From the NCBI GenBank assembly GCA_016713625.1, contig JADJOT010000012.1:415963-479962 (forward strand): 64,000 nt of DNA. Reading direction: 5' to 3'. Source of the stretch: Candidatus Accumulibacter affinis (GTDB taxonomy: Bacteria > Pseudomonadota > Gammaproteobacteria > Burkholderiales > Rhodocyclaceae). The notes beneath the pieces are model-generated. The model made no database searches and was not told the origin of the DNA. It worked only from the letters and a program-made list of their open reading frames with translations. Position 1 is the first letter of the stretch. Every line of letters starts with the position of its first letter. A program made the translations under genes and the position numbers. Below are positions 17,565 through 27,062 of this stretch, piece by piece.

Positions 17565-19291
17565 GGGTGTGGCTCTTTTGAGCCACGATTTCCCTGCGAT
17601 CACGCAGCCATTTTGGTGTCATTGTTCTGCGGTGCCGACAGATAGTTGCGCTGGCGCTCTTGGCGATGGTGAAAGGCCATGTACTCCTCGAAGTCGCCGC
17701 TGGCACGAAGGGAGCGCAAGCGGAGCACCGCTTCCGCGCCGTCCAGACTCCAGCGGGCGCCGGTGAGGTCCATGCGGTCCTTGACCAGGTGACGACAAGC
17801 GCCCTCGATGATTCCGGTGGCGATCGGCCAGCCGTTGGCCAGGGCGGTGGCATAGTCGAAACGTTCTTTGTTCTTGAGCAGGTAGTCGGCACACTTGTCG
17901 ACCGGCGCTCGCGCCTCTTGTGAGATGCCTTGGCGGGTGGCGCTGCGACGCATCCCCCGCGGCCACGTCGCTGACTTTCCCCTGGAGTAGGGCGTAGGCG
18001 CGCTCCAGCACCCAAGTTTCGGCTTCCTGCGTGCCATCTGCGTGGAAGCAGTAGGCGGCTTTCCACAAGTATTCGAGGACATGCACGAAATCCTGAATGA
18101 CCACCACGTCCGTTCGGTGGCGCGCAATCGCCACTTCGACTTCCCGCTGTTGAGCTTCCTGGCCATCGACCAGCACCAACCACCTTCGTTCATGCTTGGG
18201 GTCACGACGCTCGGCTTCGGCGAACATCTCCTCGATCACTTCCGCCGGGGTCTGACGTAGGCTGGCCCACACCCGCTTGTTCTGTACTTTGGGCCGCTTC
18301 GGCGCGGTTGACTCGTCTTGCCCCATGATCTGCTCGACGATCCGCAGATGCGGGCCACCTCGTATACCGAGGCGACCGTGGCCATCCGCTTACGATTGCG
18401 CTTCTCGCCTTTACTCAGACGGGCTTTGAGTTTGTGCGTCGTCGCTTCCGCCTTCTTACGCGCCGCCTCTCGAAGGTCTTGCTTCCGCACGACAATGCCT
18501 TTGCCATCGGTACTCATCACCAGCAGATCGCTGCTGTCCACTTCCGGCGTACCGGCTTCCTCCTCAGGCGCACTGGCTTCCTCTACCGGCCGACGAGCGT
18601 CCTCCACCGCCGGACGGGCGTAAAACTCGTCAAAATCCACGCTGATCGCCCGGGACAGTTCTTCGGCTTGTCGCTTCGGCACTTCCGCACCCGTGCCTTC
18701 CTGGATGGCCTTCACCGCCTCTTCAAACGAGCCCTTGGCCACTTCCAACCCTACCTTGCGTCGCACCCCTTGGGAGTATTGGTTCGGCGGCAGATTCAGC
18801 GCAGCATCCAACGGGAAAACACTCTTCAGCCGGGCTCCGCTGTACCCCAGGCGCCTGACCGTCACTTCGCCGAACACCGTCGCCAGCGATCGGCTTCTGG
18901 CTCGGCAATGCCGCCGCTCCGCTCCGTCCGCCCCGGTCACTACTTCACACCTTTCTTCCGCCGCCGCTCGTTGATCCAGGTACCCCTGCATCAAACGCCG
19001 CAACAACTCATACCCCTGCGCGCGATCAGTGATTCGACCTCCCCATGCTCCAGGATTCGTGCCGAATCCGATCGCAGTTCACCCATCAGTTTCTCAAACT
19101 GCTCGCGAGCCGCCACAAACTCGTCAAAACAGGTCTCTTTGGTCTCTCCTGACATATCGAGGGGCCTCCTGGGCATGGGTAATCAGCTTGAAAACCGTTA
19201 CCTACCACCTCCGAGGCATCTTTGACAACCCTCTGATAAATCATCTCTTTGATCCGCAAGCAATCCCTCGTGGCCGAAAAGATCCACACCC
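17565..19291 (-). mobile_element. ISKra4-family element, copy 1 (degenerate)
   Basis: 1727 bp, nearly identical to the copy at 27818-29545 but in the opposite orientation. The ends are GGGTGTGGCTCTTTTGAGCC (17565) and the inverse of GGGTGTGGATCTTTTCGGCC (ending 19291). A perfect 9-bp duplication AAACATATA flanks it (17556-17564 and 19292-19300). Three single-base indels relative to copy 2 break the transposase. Confidence 0.93.
17600..19155 (-). pseudogene. ISKra4-family transposase, three frameshifts
   Basis: Starts at the ATG at 19155 (MSGETKETCFDEFVAAREQF). Compared with the intact copy it lacks one base near 19020 (GCGCGCAGGGG for GCGCGCGAGGGG), lacks one C near 18353 (GTGGCCCGC for GTGGCCCCGC), and has one extra G near 17955. 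It is otherwise the same protein; see the intact copy at 27954. Confidence 0.93.
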
Positions 19292-19546
19292 AAACATATA
19301 CAGGAAATCGTCGACCGCGCCTCGGAGGATACAACGGTGCCACTGCTTGGCTTCGGGTCGGGCGACGTAAGAGAGCGAATTCAACGTAGAGTATATGATC
19401 GTGTCGAGCCATTGCTTGGCACCTGCGCTCGATTGGGTATCCTCGATCCCATCGTCGATAGCCTTGTAGCTAAGATTCGAACCCTCTGGGAGTCTCGCTC
19501 TCGAAATGAACAGATGTCCTGCCAAGCGTTACCAGGAACGTCGTCT

Positions 19547-20197
19547 TTAGCCGCAGAGGGGCAATGACTGCAAGCAGAGCTTTCGAGTATGCGCGACGTG
19601 ATCGGAAATGAAGGCGTGTAGCGAGGCCGACGACGCGTCCGAAAGCGGCGCAATTCGGCAGCGGCCGTAACCTTTCGGTTCGTGGATCTCGACAGCGATG
19701 CCGGTCAGGATCTTCTTGCCCTTCGCCCGGCCGCCGCTCAGCCCCGGCTCCCGACCGCCGATGTAGGTCTCGTCAACCTCAACGCCCCCGGCCAGCCGTT
19801 CGCGGCCCGGGCGCACAAGCACCGACCTCATCCGATGCAACATCGCCCACACGGTCTGGTACGAGCCGATCTCCAGGGTCCGCTTCAGGCTCAACGCCGA
19901 GATCCCGTCCTTGCCGGTGGCAACAGCCAGCAGGCTGTGAACCACACCGTCAACGGCGTGCGCGTTCGGTCGAAGATGGTACCCGCAGTGACCGACGTGC
20001 GGGGTGCCGCACCCGGAGCACTTGAACCGAGCGTCAGCCAACCGCCAGCCACCTTCCTCGCCACACGTCGGGCACACAAAGCCCGCTGGCCATCGCAGCC
20101 AACTCAGGTAGTCGAGACAGTCAGCATCGGTGCGGAACCAAGCCTGGAACTCGCGCTGTGACCTCGGGTAGTCCTTGCCTGCGCGAGGGTAAGCCAT
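19547..20197 (-). pseudogene. IS1595-family transposase fragment
   Basis: Starts MAYPRAGKDYPRSQREFQAW at 20197. It has the zinc-ribbon CPTCGEEGGW...CSGCG, then (after two compensating frame changes at about 19920-20015) LSLKRTLEIGSYQTVWAMLH. The DDE start GGVEVDETYIGGREPG follows. The gene stops at about residue 210 of a usual 310, so the C-terminal third with the last catalytic residue is lost. Confidence 0.87.
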
Positions 20198-20242
20198 TCC
20201 CGCAGTGTATCCCACCGGTCCGGTTAAGTGGAGACCCCCGAA

Positions 20243-20274
20243 CGACCCTTATGGAAAGCTTTACATAAGGGTCG
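20243..20274. repeat. 32-bp near-perfect palindrome
   Basis: Arms CGACCCTTATG / CATAAGGGTCG around a central AAAGCTTT, with one mismatched pair. There is no T run on either side, so it is not an obvious terminator. It sits 46 bp upstream of the IS1595 start codon and could be an operator or part of an IS end. Confidence 0.7.
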
Positions 20275-20389
20275 AGAAAAAGTCCTACAGCCGGGATGCC
20301 CCCGGGGCATCAGGGCAGGAACCGGCCAGGAGCAGGCCGTGGGGGGATCGAGAATTTCAGTCATTGAGCGACTGCTGTGCCGCCGAAAC

Positions 20390-20520
20390 CGGACCTGTGA
20401 CCGCAGCGGCGCGGCAGAGGAATCAGCGCCGCCAGACGCCCGATCAGTTCGAGGGGCGTGAGCATCAGGCTAACGCTGCCGCAGGGACCCGGCTGTTGTC
20501 CCTGACCCCGCCTCTGAACC
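20390..20520 (-). pseudogene. Short IS91-type transposase scrap
   Basis: The minus strand reads MLTPLELIGRLAALIPLPRR, the same motif as the IS91 fragment at 16788, then loses similarity. Only about 30 codons remain. Confidence 0.6.
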
Positions 20521-22185
20521 CTTGTCCTGAAACAACGACGCCGAAGCGGCGTCGTTGCATGCGCGTCAGTCTTACTATTTGCGCCGACGCCAGGCAAGTC
20601 CGGCGGCAGCGATTCCGAAGAGCGCGAGCGTGCCAGGCTCGGGCACTCGGGTTACGTAAACGCCGGCCATGCTTTCCTCATCATTCGCCATGCTGGCGGA
20701 AATTGCCAGCCAGCCGTTCCGGAAACCATCGCGTTCGATCCCCAGGGCAGTAATGGGCATACCGGTGGCATCCGGATCGATCAGGCTGCCGTCATCGCCC
20801 TTCTCGGCGAGGGTCAACAGCGGGTCGGACAGAGCCTTTGCGAGATACAGGCCAAAGATTTCTTCTTTGCTGCCCTTGAACGCGACCATGCCGTTGTCGC
20901 CCGCGACGAATGACGTCGACCGCCAGCGTGCCAACTCCAGGCTCTCTTCCGGGTCGTCACCGTGACCAACGCCGGGAGGACGACCGGTGAAGCCCCAGTA
21001 GACGAAATCGGTGAACCCGTCGCCGCCCCAGGTGCTGGCCACGAGATCCAGCGAGTTGTCCATCAAGTCCTTGACGAAGATGCCCTGGTTCAACGGCACC
21101 TGTTCGATGGTGTTGTCGAAGCTGTCGCCGGAGTCGCCAGGGTCACCCGGGGCAATGCCGTCCGGGCCGTTGACGCAGTAATTGAGCACGTCCTGGTTGC
21201 CATCGTCGGGACACTTCAAGATGACACTCTTCGTTGCAGCGCCAACGCCACCCCAGAAGGCCAGGTAGCGTCCGTCGAACGACAGCGCCTCACCAAGGCG
21301 GCTGAACGTGTTGTCTGCGTCAGGGAACCCCGGCGTCACGGCACCCAGGCTGACGACCTTTGTCAGCGTGGGATTGTTGTTGGTCTCGAGGGCCGCGCGG
21401 AAGATGCCGCCCTTGGTCGGGTTGTCCTCGTTGTCCACCCCGAGGAAGACCACCTGCCCTTTCGACGCGCTGGGTGGTGCCGTCGAGCCCCCGGAGAAGT
21501 CGGTTCCCGCCGTCGTGTTGTCGGCAATGCGGTAGATCGGACTGGTTGAGTCCGCGGCATCAGTCCAATAGACGCCGGTGCCGCCAGCGAAATTGCCCTT
21601 GAACGCGATCTTGCTGCCGTCCGTGACCGTCGGCGCCCCCGGGAACTGGTCGAACTTAAGATTCGTCTGGCCGGGCACCAGGTAGCGATCGAAGCCGGGC
21701 TGGTTGCCGAAGTTGCTGACCCCCGAGATCAAGGTGCCACCCGGGTTGGTGTAGATCGCCGAGGTGCCCACGGAGGTCTTTACGGCATTGCTGTCGGTGA
21801 TTTCGATCAACGGCGGCGTTTGGCCGCGGGTGGCGATGGTGTTCGATCCCGAATCGATCCGCGGAATGGCGGGGAACTCGTTGAAGGTTGCGCCAGTGCC
21901 TGCGTAGGTGTAGCCAGGCTGAGGAACGTACACCGGCAACGGTGCCACCGTGCTCCGGTTAGCGATGGTGTTGAGCGGATTGCCGGCGCTCGACATGTCG
22001 CGCGTCAGGATTCCGGTTGCGGGTTCGCCGCCCGGTTGTCCGCCTTGAGTCCGACCTCGAAACACTACCAAACCAGCGTCGTTAACCGAGGGCTGGTTAT
22101 AGCTGTTGAAGTTTCTTGTATCGCCCGGGAAGGTGACCGTGTTGTTGACGACTGTCTAAAGTGGACCCCGAAGTCAAGACAAGAA

Positions 22186-23228
22186 TTAAGTCTGTTTAAG
22201 CTGGGCACTTGACTTCAGTAGCAGCTGGACGGCGCTGCCCCGGTGTTGCCTTTGCTTTGGTTTGTGCTGTGGCTGTTGATCTTGCTTCTGCGGGGGAGGA
22301 ACCCCTGTGGAGCGTAGCGGAACAGGGGTTCCTCCCCCGCCGCCGAATTTATCGACGATCATCGCCCCGCCACCGATACCGGTTCGATACACCACCTGGG
22401 GCGTCTGGTCGCCCAACGACTGGTGCGGACGCTCGCCGTTGTAGAAAGCAAAGTACTCGGTCAGGCCAAGCATCAGCTCACCCATCGTGGCATAACCCTT
22501 CAGATACACGTCCTCATGTTTGACGTTCCGCCAGAGCCGCTCGACGAAGATGTTGTCGAACACTCGCCCTCGTCCATCCATGCTGATGACCACCCCTTCT
22601 CGGGTCAGCACGTCGGTGAAGGCTTCACTGGTGAACTGCGAGCCTTGATCGCTGTTGAAGACTTCCGGCTTGCCATGGGTGCGCAAGGCATCCTCCAGGC
22701 AATCGACGCAGAAGACCGCTTCCATGCTATTGCTGATCCGCCAGCTGAGCACCTTGCGGCTATACCAGTCGATCACCGCCACCAGGTAGGCGAAGCCACG
22801 CGGCAGGCGGATGTAGGTGATGTCCGTGCTCCACACCTGGTTCGGCCTGACCACCGAAACTCCGCGCAGCAGGTACGGATAGACCTTGTGCGCGGGTGCC
22901 GCCGGCTGGTGTTCGGACCCGGCGCCATGCCGGCCAGCCCCATCAGCCGCATCAACCGTTGGACCCGCTTGCGATTGACCGTGTGACCCGCTCTCCCGAG
23001 GAAGATCACCATCCTGCGGCTGCCGTAGAACGGGTGCCGGGTGTATTCCTCATCAATCAGACGCCGGTGCAATAACTCGCTGTCATCAAGTACCACAGGC
23101 TTCTGCTGAGCATAGATCGTGGCACGCGACACCCCGGCCAGGAGGCATTGCTGCACCACGGCCACCGCCTCGCCAGACTCGATCCAGGCTCTGCGCATCA
23201 CGACAGGCTGATCCCAGACTTTTTTTTG
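22186..23228 (-). pseudogene. IS3-family transposase OrfB (one frameshift)
   Basis: It begins in the overlap with orfA (VVMRRAWIESGEAVAVVQQC), has the HTH_21-type segment EYTRHPFYGSRRM, then shifts frame near 22895. The rve integrase core follows: VWSTDITYIRLP, NSDQGSQFTS and Glu in IFVERLWRNVKHED. The DDE residues are all present. The last 60 residues are an unusual Gly/Pro/Gln-rich tail created by a hairpin insertion at 22291-22339. Confidence 0.88.
22291..22339. repeat. 18-bp-arm perfect hairpin inside the IS3 orfB tail
   Basis: Arms CGGGGGAGGAACCCCTGT and its exact complement at 22322-22339, with a 13-nt loop. It resembles a REP-type unit that landed in the IS end. Confidence 0.9.
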
Positions 23229-23497
23229 AGCCAGTCCAGTTCCACCTTCAATTTGCCGATCTCGCTGTACAGCAACTCCGGCTCCCGATGTGCGGCGACC
23301 GGTTTGGGACCGCGCTTGCCCTCGAACAAGGTCTTCGCTTCCTCCTGGATCGCCTTCTTCCACTGTCCCACCTGAACCGGATGAACCCCGTGTTCCTGGC
23401 CAATCTCGTTGATCGTCTTCACCCCTCGCAAGGCCTCCAGACCTACCTTCGCCTTGAACTCCGGGGTGTGCACCTTCCGCGTCTTCACTTCGCTCAT
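23198..23497 (-). CDS. IS3-family OrfA (HTH protein)
   Basis: 99 aa: RKVHTPEFKAKVGLEALRGV with an HTH (INEIGQEHGVHPVQVGQWKK) and a leucine-zipper-like end. An A8 run on the coding strand (23227-23220), in codons for LKKK, is a classical slippery site for producing the OrfAB fusion transposase by frameshifting. Confidence 0.92.
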   Translation of the reverse strand: MSEVKTRKVHTPEFKAKVGLEALRGVKTINEIGQEHGVHPVQVGQWKKAIQEEAKTLFEGKRGPKPVAAHREPELLYSEIGKLKVELDWLKKKSGISLS

Positions 23498-24063
23498 TGC
23501 TTCTCGCTCCTTATGGCAGCGCCTAGCTTAAACCACTGTCTGAATTCCTGGGACCACTATAGTCTGCCATGCGAATGTCGGGACAGGACCGGCTATTGCG
23601 GGAAACGCCGAAACCCCACTCCCACCCGCGATTAGCGCTGAAGCGATAACGCGCAGGGAAGATCCTCTAGCTTTCTTGATGTGCTTCACAACTGGTCACC
23701 TCCAAAATTTCATTTATCGTATTCGGTTAGTTTTCCTCAGAGTTCGCTCAAAACTCTGGCCAGATCGGGGAAATCACGCTGCAGAAGACGGGTTGCTCCC
23801 CATGGCATGTCCCCATCTGAAATGGACGCAACATTCGTACCACATAAACAAGTTTCATTAAACTAGCCGGTTATAGTCTTTGGATATGGTCGCGTTGGTC
23901 GAACTGTAAAAAATTCCGACACCAGCCAGGAAAGAGGCGGGGCTGTGTATTCCACGCAATATAGTTACTCCACCGAATGTGAGCAGGGCCAAGGATGATT
24001 GTGAGACGCGGTATTCATTATATTCTATAGGCATGGTCGAGCGAGCCAGCAGGCGAGCCGACC

Positions 24064-24091
24064 GTCCTGTCGGCGAGCACGCCGACAGGAC
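24064..24091. repeat. Perfect 12-bp-arm hairpin with AGCA loop
   Basis: GTCCTGTCGGCG at 24064-24075 and its complement at 24080-24091. There is no T run. The surrounding 23690-24130 holds no gene that I can support. Confidence 0.85.
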
Positions 24092-24115
24092 ACGAGCATC
24101 TTGAAGAGTGTGCAT

Positions 24116-24397
24116 GGCGGGTGCGTCTTTTGCCCCGCAAACAGGCGGTGGTTCCGCTTTCGGTAGTCTAACTACAGCCGGCAGGTAGCTGTCGGCGAAA
24201 GCGGGACATGCAGCCGCGGATTACGAATGATTCCACGCGAACATTCGATGTTCACCAGTTTAGTTTCGAATCCGCGGGTGCGCTTGAGCGCGATAACGAA
24301 TACTCAGGGATGGTCGCCTCACCGACTCTCTATATTGCTTTCGCAGCGCCCAGGCAGGCGCGTCCCGTTCATCCACTTTCGCAACCGGAGGTGAACT
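24116..24397 (+). ncRNA. Candidate IS110 bridge-RNA region
   Basis: This is the structured, gene-free leader before the IS110 transposase (for example CCGCTTTCGG near 24155 can pair with CGAAAGCGGG near 24195). IS110-family elements encode a bridge RNA in a non-coding end that guides recombination. Its presence here is inferred from position only. Confidence 0.4.
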
Positions 24398-25673
24398 ATG
24401 ACTCCCCAATCCAACCCAGAATTCGCCGCCTTTATCGGTATTGACTGGGCCGATGCGAAGCACGACATCTGCCTGCAAGCCGCAGGGAGTAGCAAACGCG
24501 AGTTCGCTGTGCTGTCCCATCGCCCCGACGCCATTGATGAGTGGGCTGCTGCCCTCCGCCAGCGCTTTGGCGGCCAGGCGGTGGCTGTTTGCCTGGAGAT
24601 CGCTCGCGGACCGCTGGTCTACGCACTGCAGAAGCATGATTTCTTTGTCTTGTTTCCGGTCAATCCCGCCACTCTGGCGAAGTATCGCCAGGCCTTCCAG
24701 CCCAGCCACGCCAAGGGCGACCCGGCCGATGCCCAAATCGCGCTGGAGATTCTCCTCTGCCACCGGGACAAGCTGAAACCCCTGCAACCACAGAGCGCGG
24801 GCATCCGCACGCTCGAACGTCTCGTAGAGGAGCGCCGGGAGTTCGTCGATGAGCAGACGCGAATCACCAACCGCCTGACCAGTTCCCTGAAGGAGTATTT
24901 CCCCCTGGCCAACGAATGGTTTGAAGAGAAAGCCAGTGTCTTGTTCTGCGACTTCCTGGGCAATTGGCCAACGCTCAAAAAGCTCCAGGGCGCCCGCCGA
25001 ACGACGCTGCTCAAATTCTTCCGGCAACATCATTCCAACCATTCCGAGTTGATCGAGGAACGCCTGGCGGCCCTCCAGCGGGCCACGCCGATCACTAGCG
25101 ATGTAGCCATCATTACGCCGAAACAGCTGCTGGTCGAGGGCCTGGTCGACCAATTGCGCGTGACCCTGAAGGCCATCACGCGCTTTGACGCCGAGATCGC
25201 GGCCGTCGCCACGACCCTGCCGGACTACGCACTCTTCCGGGCGCTACCGGCCGCCGGTCCCAACCTGGCGCCCCGCTTGCTGGTCGCCTTCGGCGAACAA
25301 CGCGAACGCTACGCGAGTGCCGCCGACCTCCAGATGTTTGTCGGAATTGCCCCGGTGACGGAAAGCAGCGGCAAGCAACATTGGGTCCATTGGCGGCTGC
25401 AATGCCCCACCTTTGTGCGCCAAACCTTCGTCGAATGGGCCGCGCTGACCATCCCCCGTTCATTCTGGGCGGGTGCCTACTATCGGCAACAACGCGCCAA
25501 GGGCTGTACATCAGACCGCGGTTCGGGCCTTGGCCTTCAAGTGGATTCGCATCCTCTACCACTGCTGGCAGACACGTACCCCCTACGATGAATCGACCTA
25601 TCTGAAGGCCTTGCAGCGCCGCGGTTCGCCCTTGCTGGCGAGCATGGGAATGGCGTCGCCTGCCACCCTTTGA
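24398..25673 (+). pseudogene. IS110-family transposase with one frameshift
   Basis: It starts MTPQSNPEFAAFIGIDWADA. The DEDD residues of the RuvC-like domain are visible: GIDWADAKHD, CLEIARG and KGDPADA. A helical middle is followed by the transposase_20 domain (LFRALPAAGPNLAPRLLVAF, MFVGIAPVTESSGK). Near 25500 the frame shifts by one base and ends ALAFKWIRILYHCWQTRTPY ... LASMGMASPATL at 25673. Length (about 424 codons) and ends fit a complete gene, so a sequencing error is possible. Confidence 0.9.
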
Positions 25674-25756
25674 CCAGCCTGCACCGCCCAGACTCGGAAT
25701 TCACCAGGACGTCGTCGACTGGGTCGAACGACATCCTTCAACGGGAGCTGACAGCC

Positions 25757-25987
25757 ATGAATGTCATTCTCGAATCCGAACGCGACCGCCGCACCTTGAC
25801 GTGGTTGATCCAGCAAGTCGGGGAGCGCGCGCTCGAAGATGCCTGTGCCAGTCTCGCGGGTAAGCGCAGATGCTATCCGTCGAACCTGGCCAAATGCCTG
25901 GGGTTAGTGCCACCGGAAAGCCTCTCCAGGCCATCACCGGAACAGGTCCGGGCTTATCTACAGGACATACGGAAGATGCTCACATAA
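25757..25987 (+). CDS. 76-aa conserved-looking small protein
   Basis: ATG at 25757 with a weak GGGAGC upstream. Sequence LESERDRRTLTWLIQQVGER and YPSNLAKCLGLVPPESLSRP suggests a compact helical, DNA-associated protein of the kind carried on plasmids. I do not know the family. It lies 205 bp before the convergent small gene with palindromic operators. Confidence 0.55.
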   Translation: MNVILESERDRRTLTWLIQQVGERALEDACASLAGKRRCYPSNLAKCLGLVPPESLSRPSPEQVRAYLQDIRKMLT

Positions 25988-26191
25988 CCCCTCGACGGAA
26001 CGTCTGGTCGACAGGCCAGAGTACCCAAAAAACCCTTGACGACTACCTCAGGGCGTAAACTGGACAGTCGGAGCGTAGCGACGCGGGGTGAATGGGTTGT
26101 ACTCCAAGACGCTTACTCGGGTCAAGTTTCTAGCTCACCCGAATAAATGTCTTTGGACTGTTTTGGTGCCAGTCGGTAGAGGCCGGGTTCG

Positions 26192-26473
26192 TTACGGCGT
26201 AACGATTTCCGGGCCCAATCGACGCTGTTTCTCGTAGTAGTCGGCGCTGCCATTGGGAAGCCTCGACGCCTGCGTTGCGGCGTCGCTATCGGCCTGACGA
26301 AGAAGCCCCTCCAGGAACTCCTGTTGCGTTACGCCGTAACAGAATGCCAGACGTTCGAGTGCACGTTTGGCGTGGAAATGAAGAACGATATTCAGCCGAT
26401 CGCCGTGTCCGTTTTCATCTTTCAGATGACGTTCCCGGTATTCCGACTGTCGTTGCGCGTTGGTCTTGGCCAT
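26192..26473 (-). CDS. 93-aa putative DNA-binding protein (ribbon-helix-helix-like)
   Basis: ATG at 26473 after AGGAGAT. The start MAKTNAQRQSEYRERHLKDE and the segment LNIVLHFHAKRALERLAFCY with GVTQQEFLEGLL suggest a basic N-terminus and an RHH or short HTH fold found on plasmids and integrative elements. Three copies of the palindrome CGTTACG-N-CGTAACG lie at 26491 (just upstream of the start), 26327 and 26190 (inside and at the end of the gene), suggesting autoregulation. Confidence 0.65.
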   Translation of the reverse strand: MAKTNAQRQSEYRERHLKDENGHGDRLNIVLHFHAKRALERLAFCYGVTQQEFLEGLLRQADSDAATQASRLPNGSADYYEKQRRLGPEIVTP

Positions 26474-26490
26474 TCTTATCTCCTGTTGAG

Positions 26491-26505
26491 CGTTACGCAG
26501 TAACG
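26491..26505. promoter_or_regulatory. Putative operator CGTTACG-N-(C/A)GTAACG
   Basis: 15-bp palindrome with one mismatch, 18 bp upstream of the small gene's start codon. The same motif occurs perfectly at 26190-26204 and with one mismatch at 26327-26341. Confidence 0.6.
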
Positions 26506-26591
26506 CCCGATGAGCGCGCTGGCACGCAGGCAATCCCTGAGACCGAGGCGCAGGCGGTGGAATGCCTGGCGCCCGGGAGGGGCAAAGCGCA

Positions 26592-26665
26592 GAGTTATCC
26601 ACGGGCGCCCGCCAGACGGCGCTCCTTCTATAGCTGGACGGCTGGCGGGCGGCGGTGGATAACTC
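26592..26665. repeat. 74-bp inverted repeat with DnaA-box-like arms
   Basis: Arms of about 24 bp (GAGTTATCCAC... at 26592 and its inverse ...GTGGATAACTC ending 26665) with two or three mismatches. TTATCCAC matches the core of a DnaA box. It could be an IS end or an origin relic. Confidence 0.65.
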
Positions 26666-26684
26666 GTCCGTCTGGCGCGGAGGT

Positions 26685-27062
26685 TCATTCGGGTTTGCCG
26701 TTCTTGCGCAGCGATTCGCCATCGAGATCCAGGACATGCGCCTGATGCACCAGGCGGTCGAGGATCGCGTCGGCGAGTGTCGGATCGCCGATCGAGGCAT
26801 GCCAATGCTTGACCTGCAACTGACTGGTGATGATCGTCGAGCGGGTCCCGTGGCGATCATCGAAGATCTCCAGGAGGTCGCGGCGGCTCTCGTCGGTCAG
26901 CGGCGCCAGCGCCCACTCGTCGATGACCAGGACCTCGGTCTTGGCGAGCTGCGCCAAGGACTTGAGGTAACTGCCATCGCCGCGGCCGATGGCCAGGGTC
27001 GGCAGGAGTCGGGTCAAACGCACATAGAGCACCGAATGGCCCTGCCGGCACGCCTGATTCAA
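26685..27062 (-). pseudogene. IS21-type IstB helper ATPase, C-terminal fragment
   Basis: From NQACRQGHSVLYVRLTRLLP onward, the sequence matches the IstB AAA+ core with Walker B EVLVIDEWALAPLTD and the sensor segment STIITSQLQVKHWH. The Walker A half and IstA are missing; a GGGGTCAAGTCTAAC junction lies at 27068-27082. Confidence 0.88.

Larger units (their letters stand above)
17409..19525 (-). pseudogene. Possible unknown gene interrupted by ISKra4 copy 1
   Basis: Minus-strand frame 19525-19292 ends DDFLYM at the IS and resumes at 17564 with FETLRIRYRRLDVDAMG once one copy of the 9-bp duplication is removed. I do not recognise the protein, and no ribosome site is convincing. It may be a chance open frame. 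Confidence 0.3.
22155..23565 (-). mobile_element. IS3-family insertion sequence
   Basis: 1411 bp with imperfect about 27-bp inverted ends (AGTGGACCCC... and AGTGGTCCCA...) and a 3-bp duplication CTG at 22152-22154 and 23566-23568. It carries orfA and orfB on the minus strand. It split the PEP-CTERM gene. Confidence 0.88.
20575..23689 (-). pseudogene. Secreted PEP-CTERM protein, interrupted by IS3
   Basis: The C-terminal 500 residues (20575-22154) end VPEPGTLALFGIAAAGLAWR plus RRK: a PEP motif, a hydrophobic helix and a basic tail, the signal for exosortase sorting. The middle is Asp/Gly-rich with repeats of the type VVFLGVDNEDNP, MVAFKGS and IAFKGNFAGG, suggesting a beta-propeller-like extracellular domain. 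The N-terminus lies beyond the IS: a GTG at 23689 after GGAGGT (23698-23703) starts KHIKKARGSSLRVIASALIA, a signal peptide. One base of phase is still missing when the IS is removed in silico. Such proteins are linked to exopolysaccharide or floc matrix. Confidence 0.85.

Noticed and set aside
23858..24115. 85-aa minus-strand open frame
   Set aside because: Contains the perfect hairpin at 24064-24091, weak start, no family.
26190..26505. CRISPR-like spacing of the CGTTACG palindromes
   Set aside because: Only three copies with unequal spacing and no cas genes; better explained as operators.
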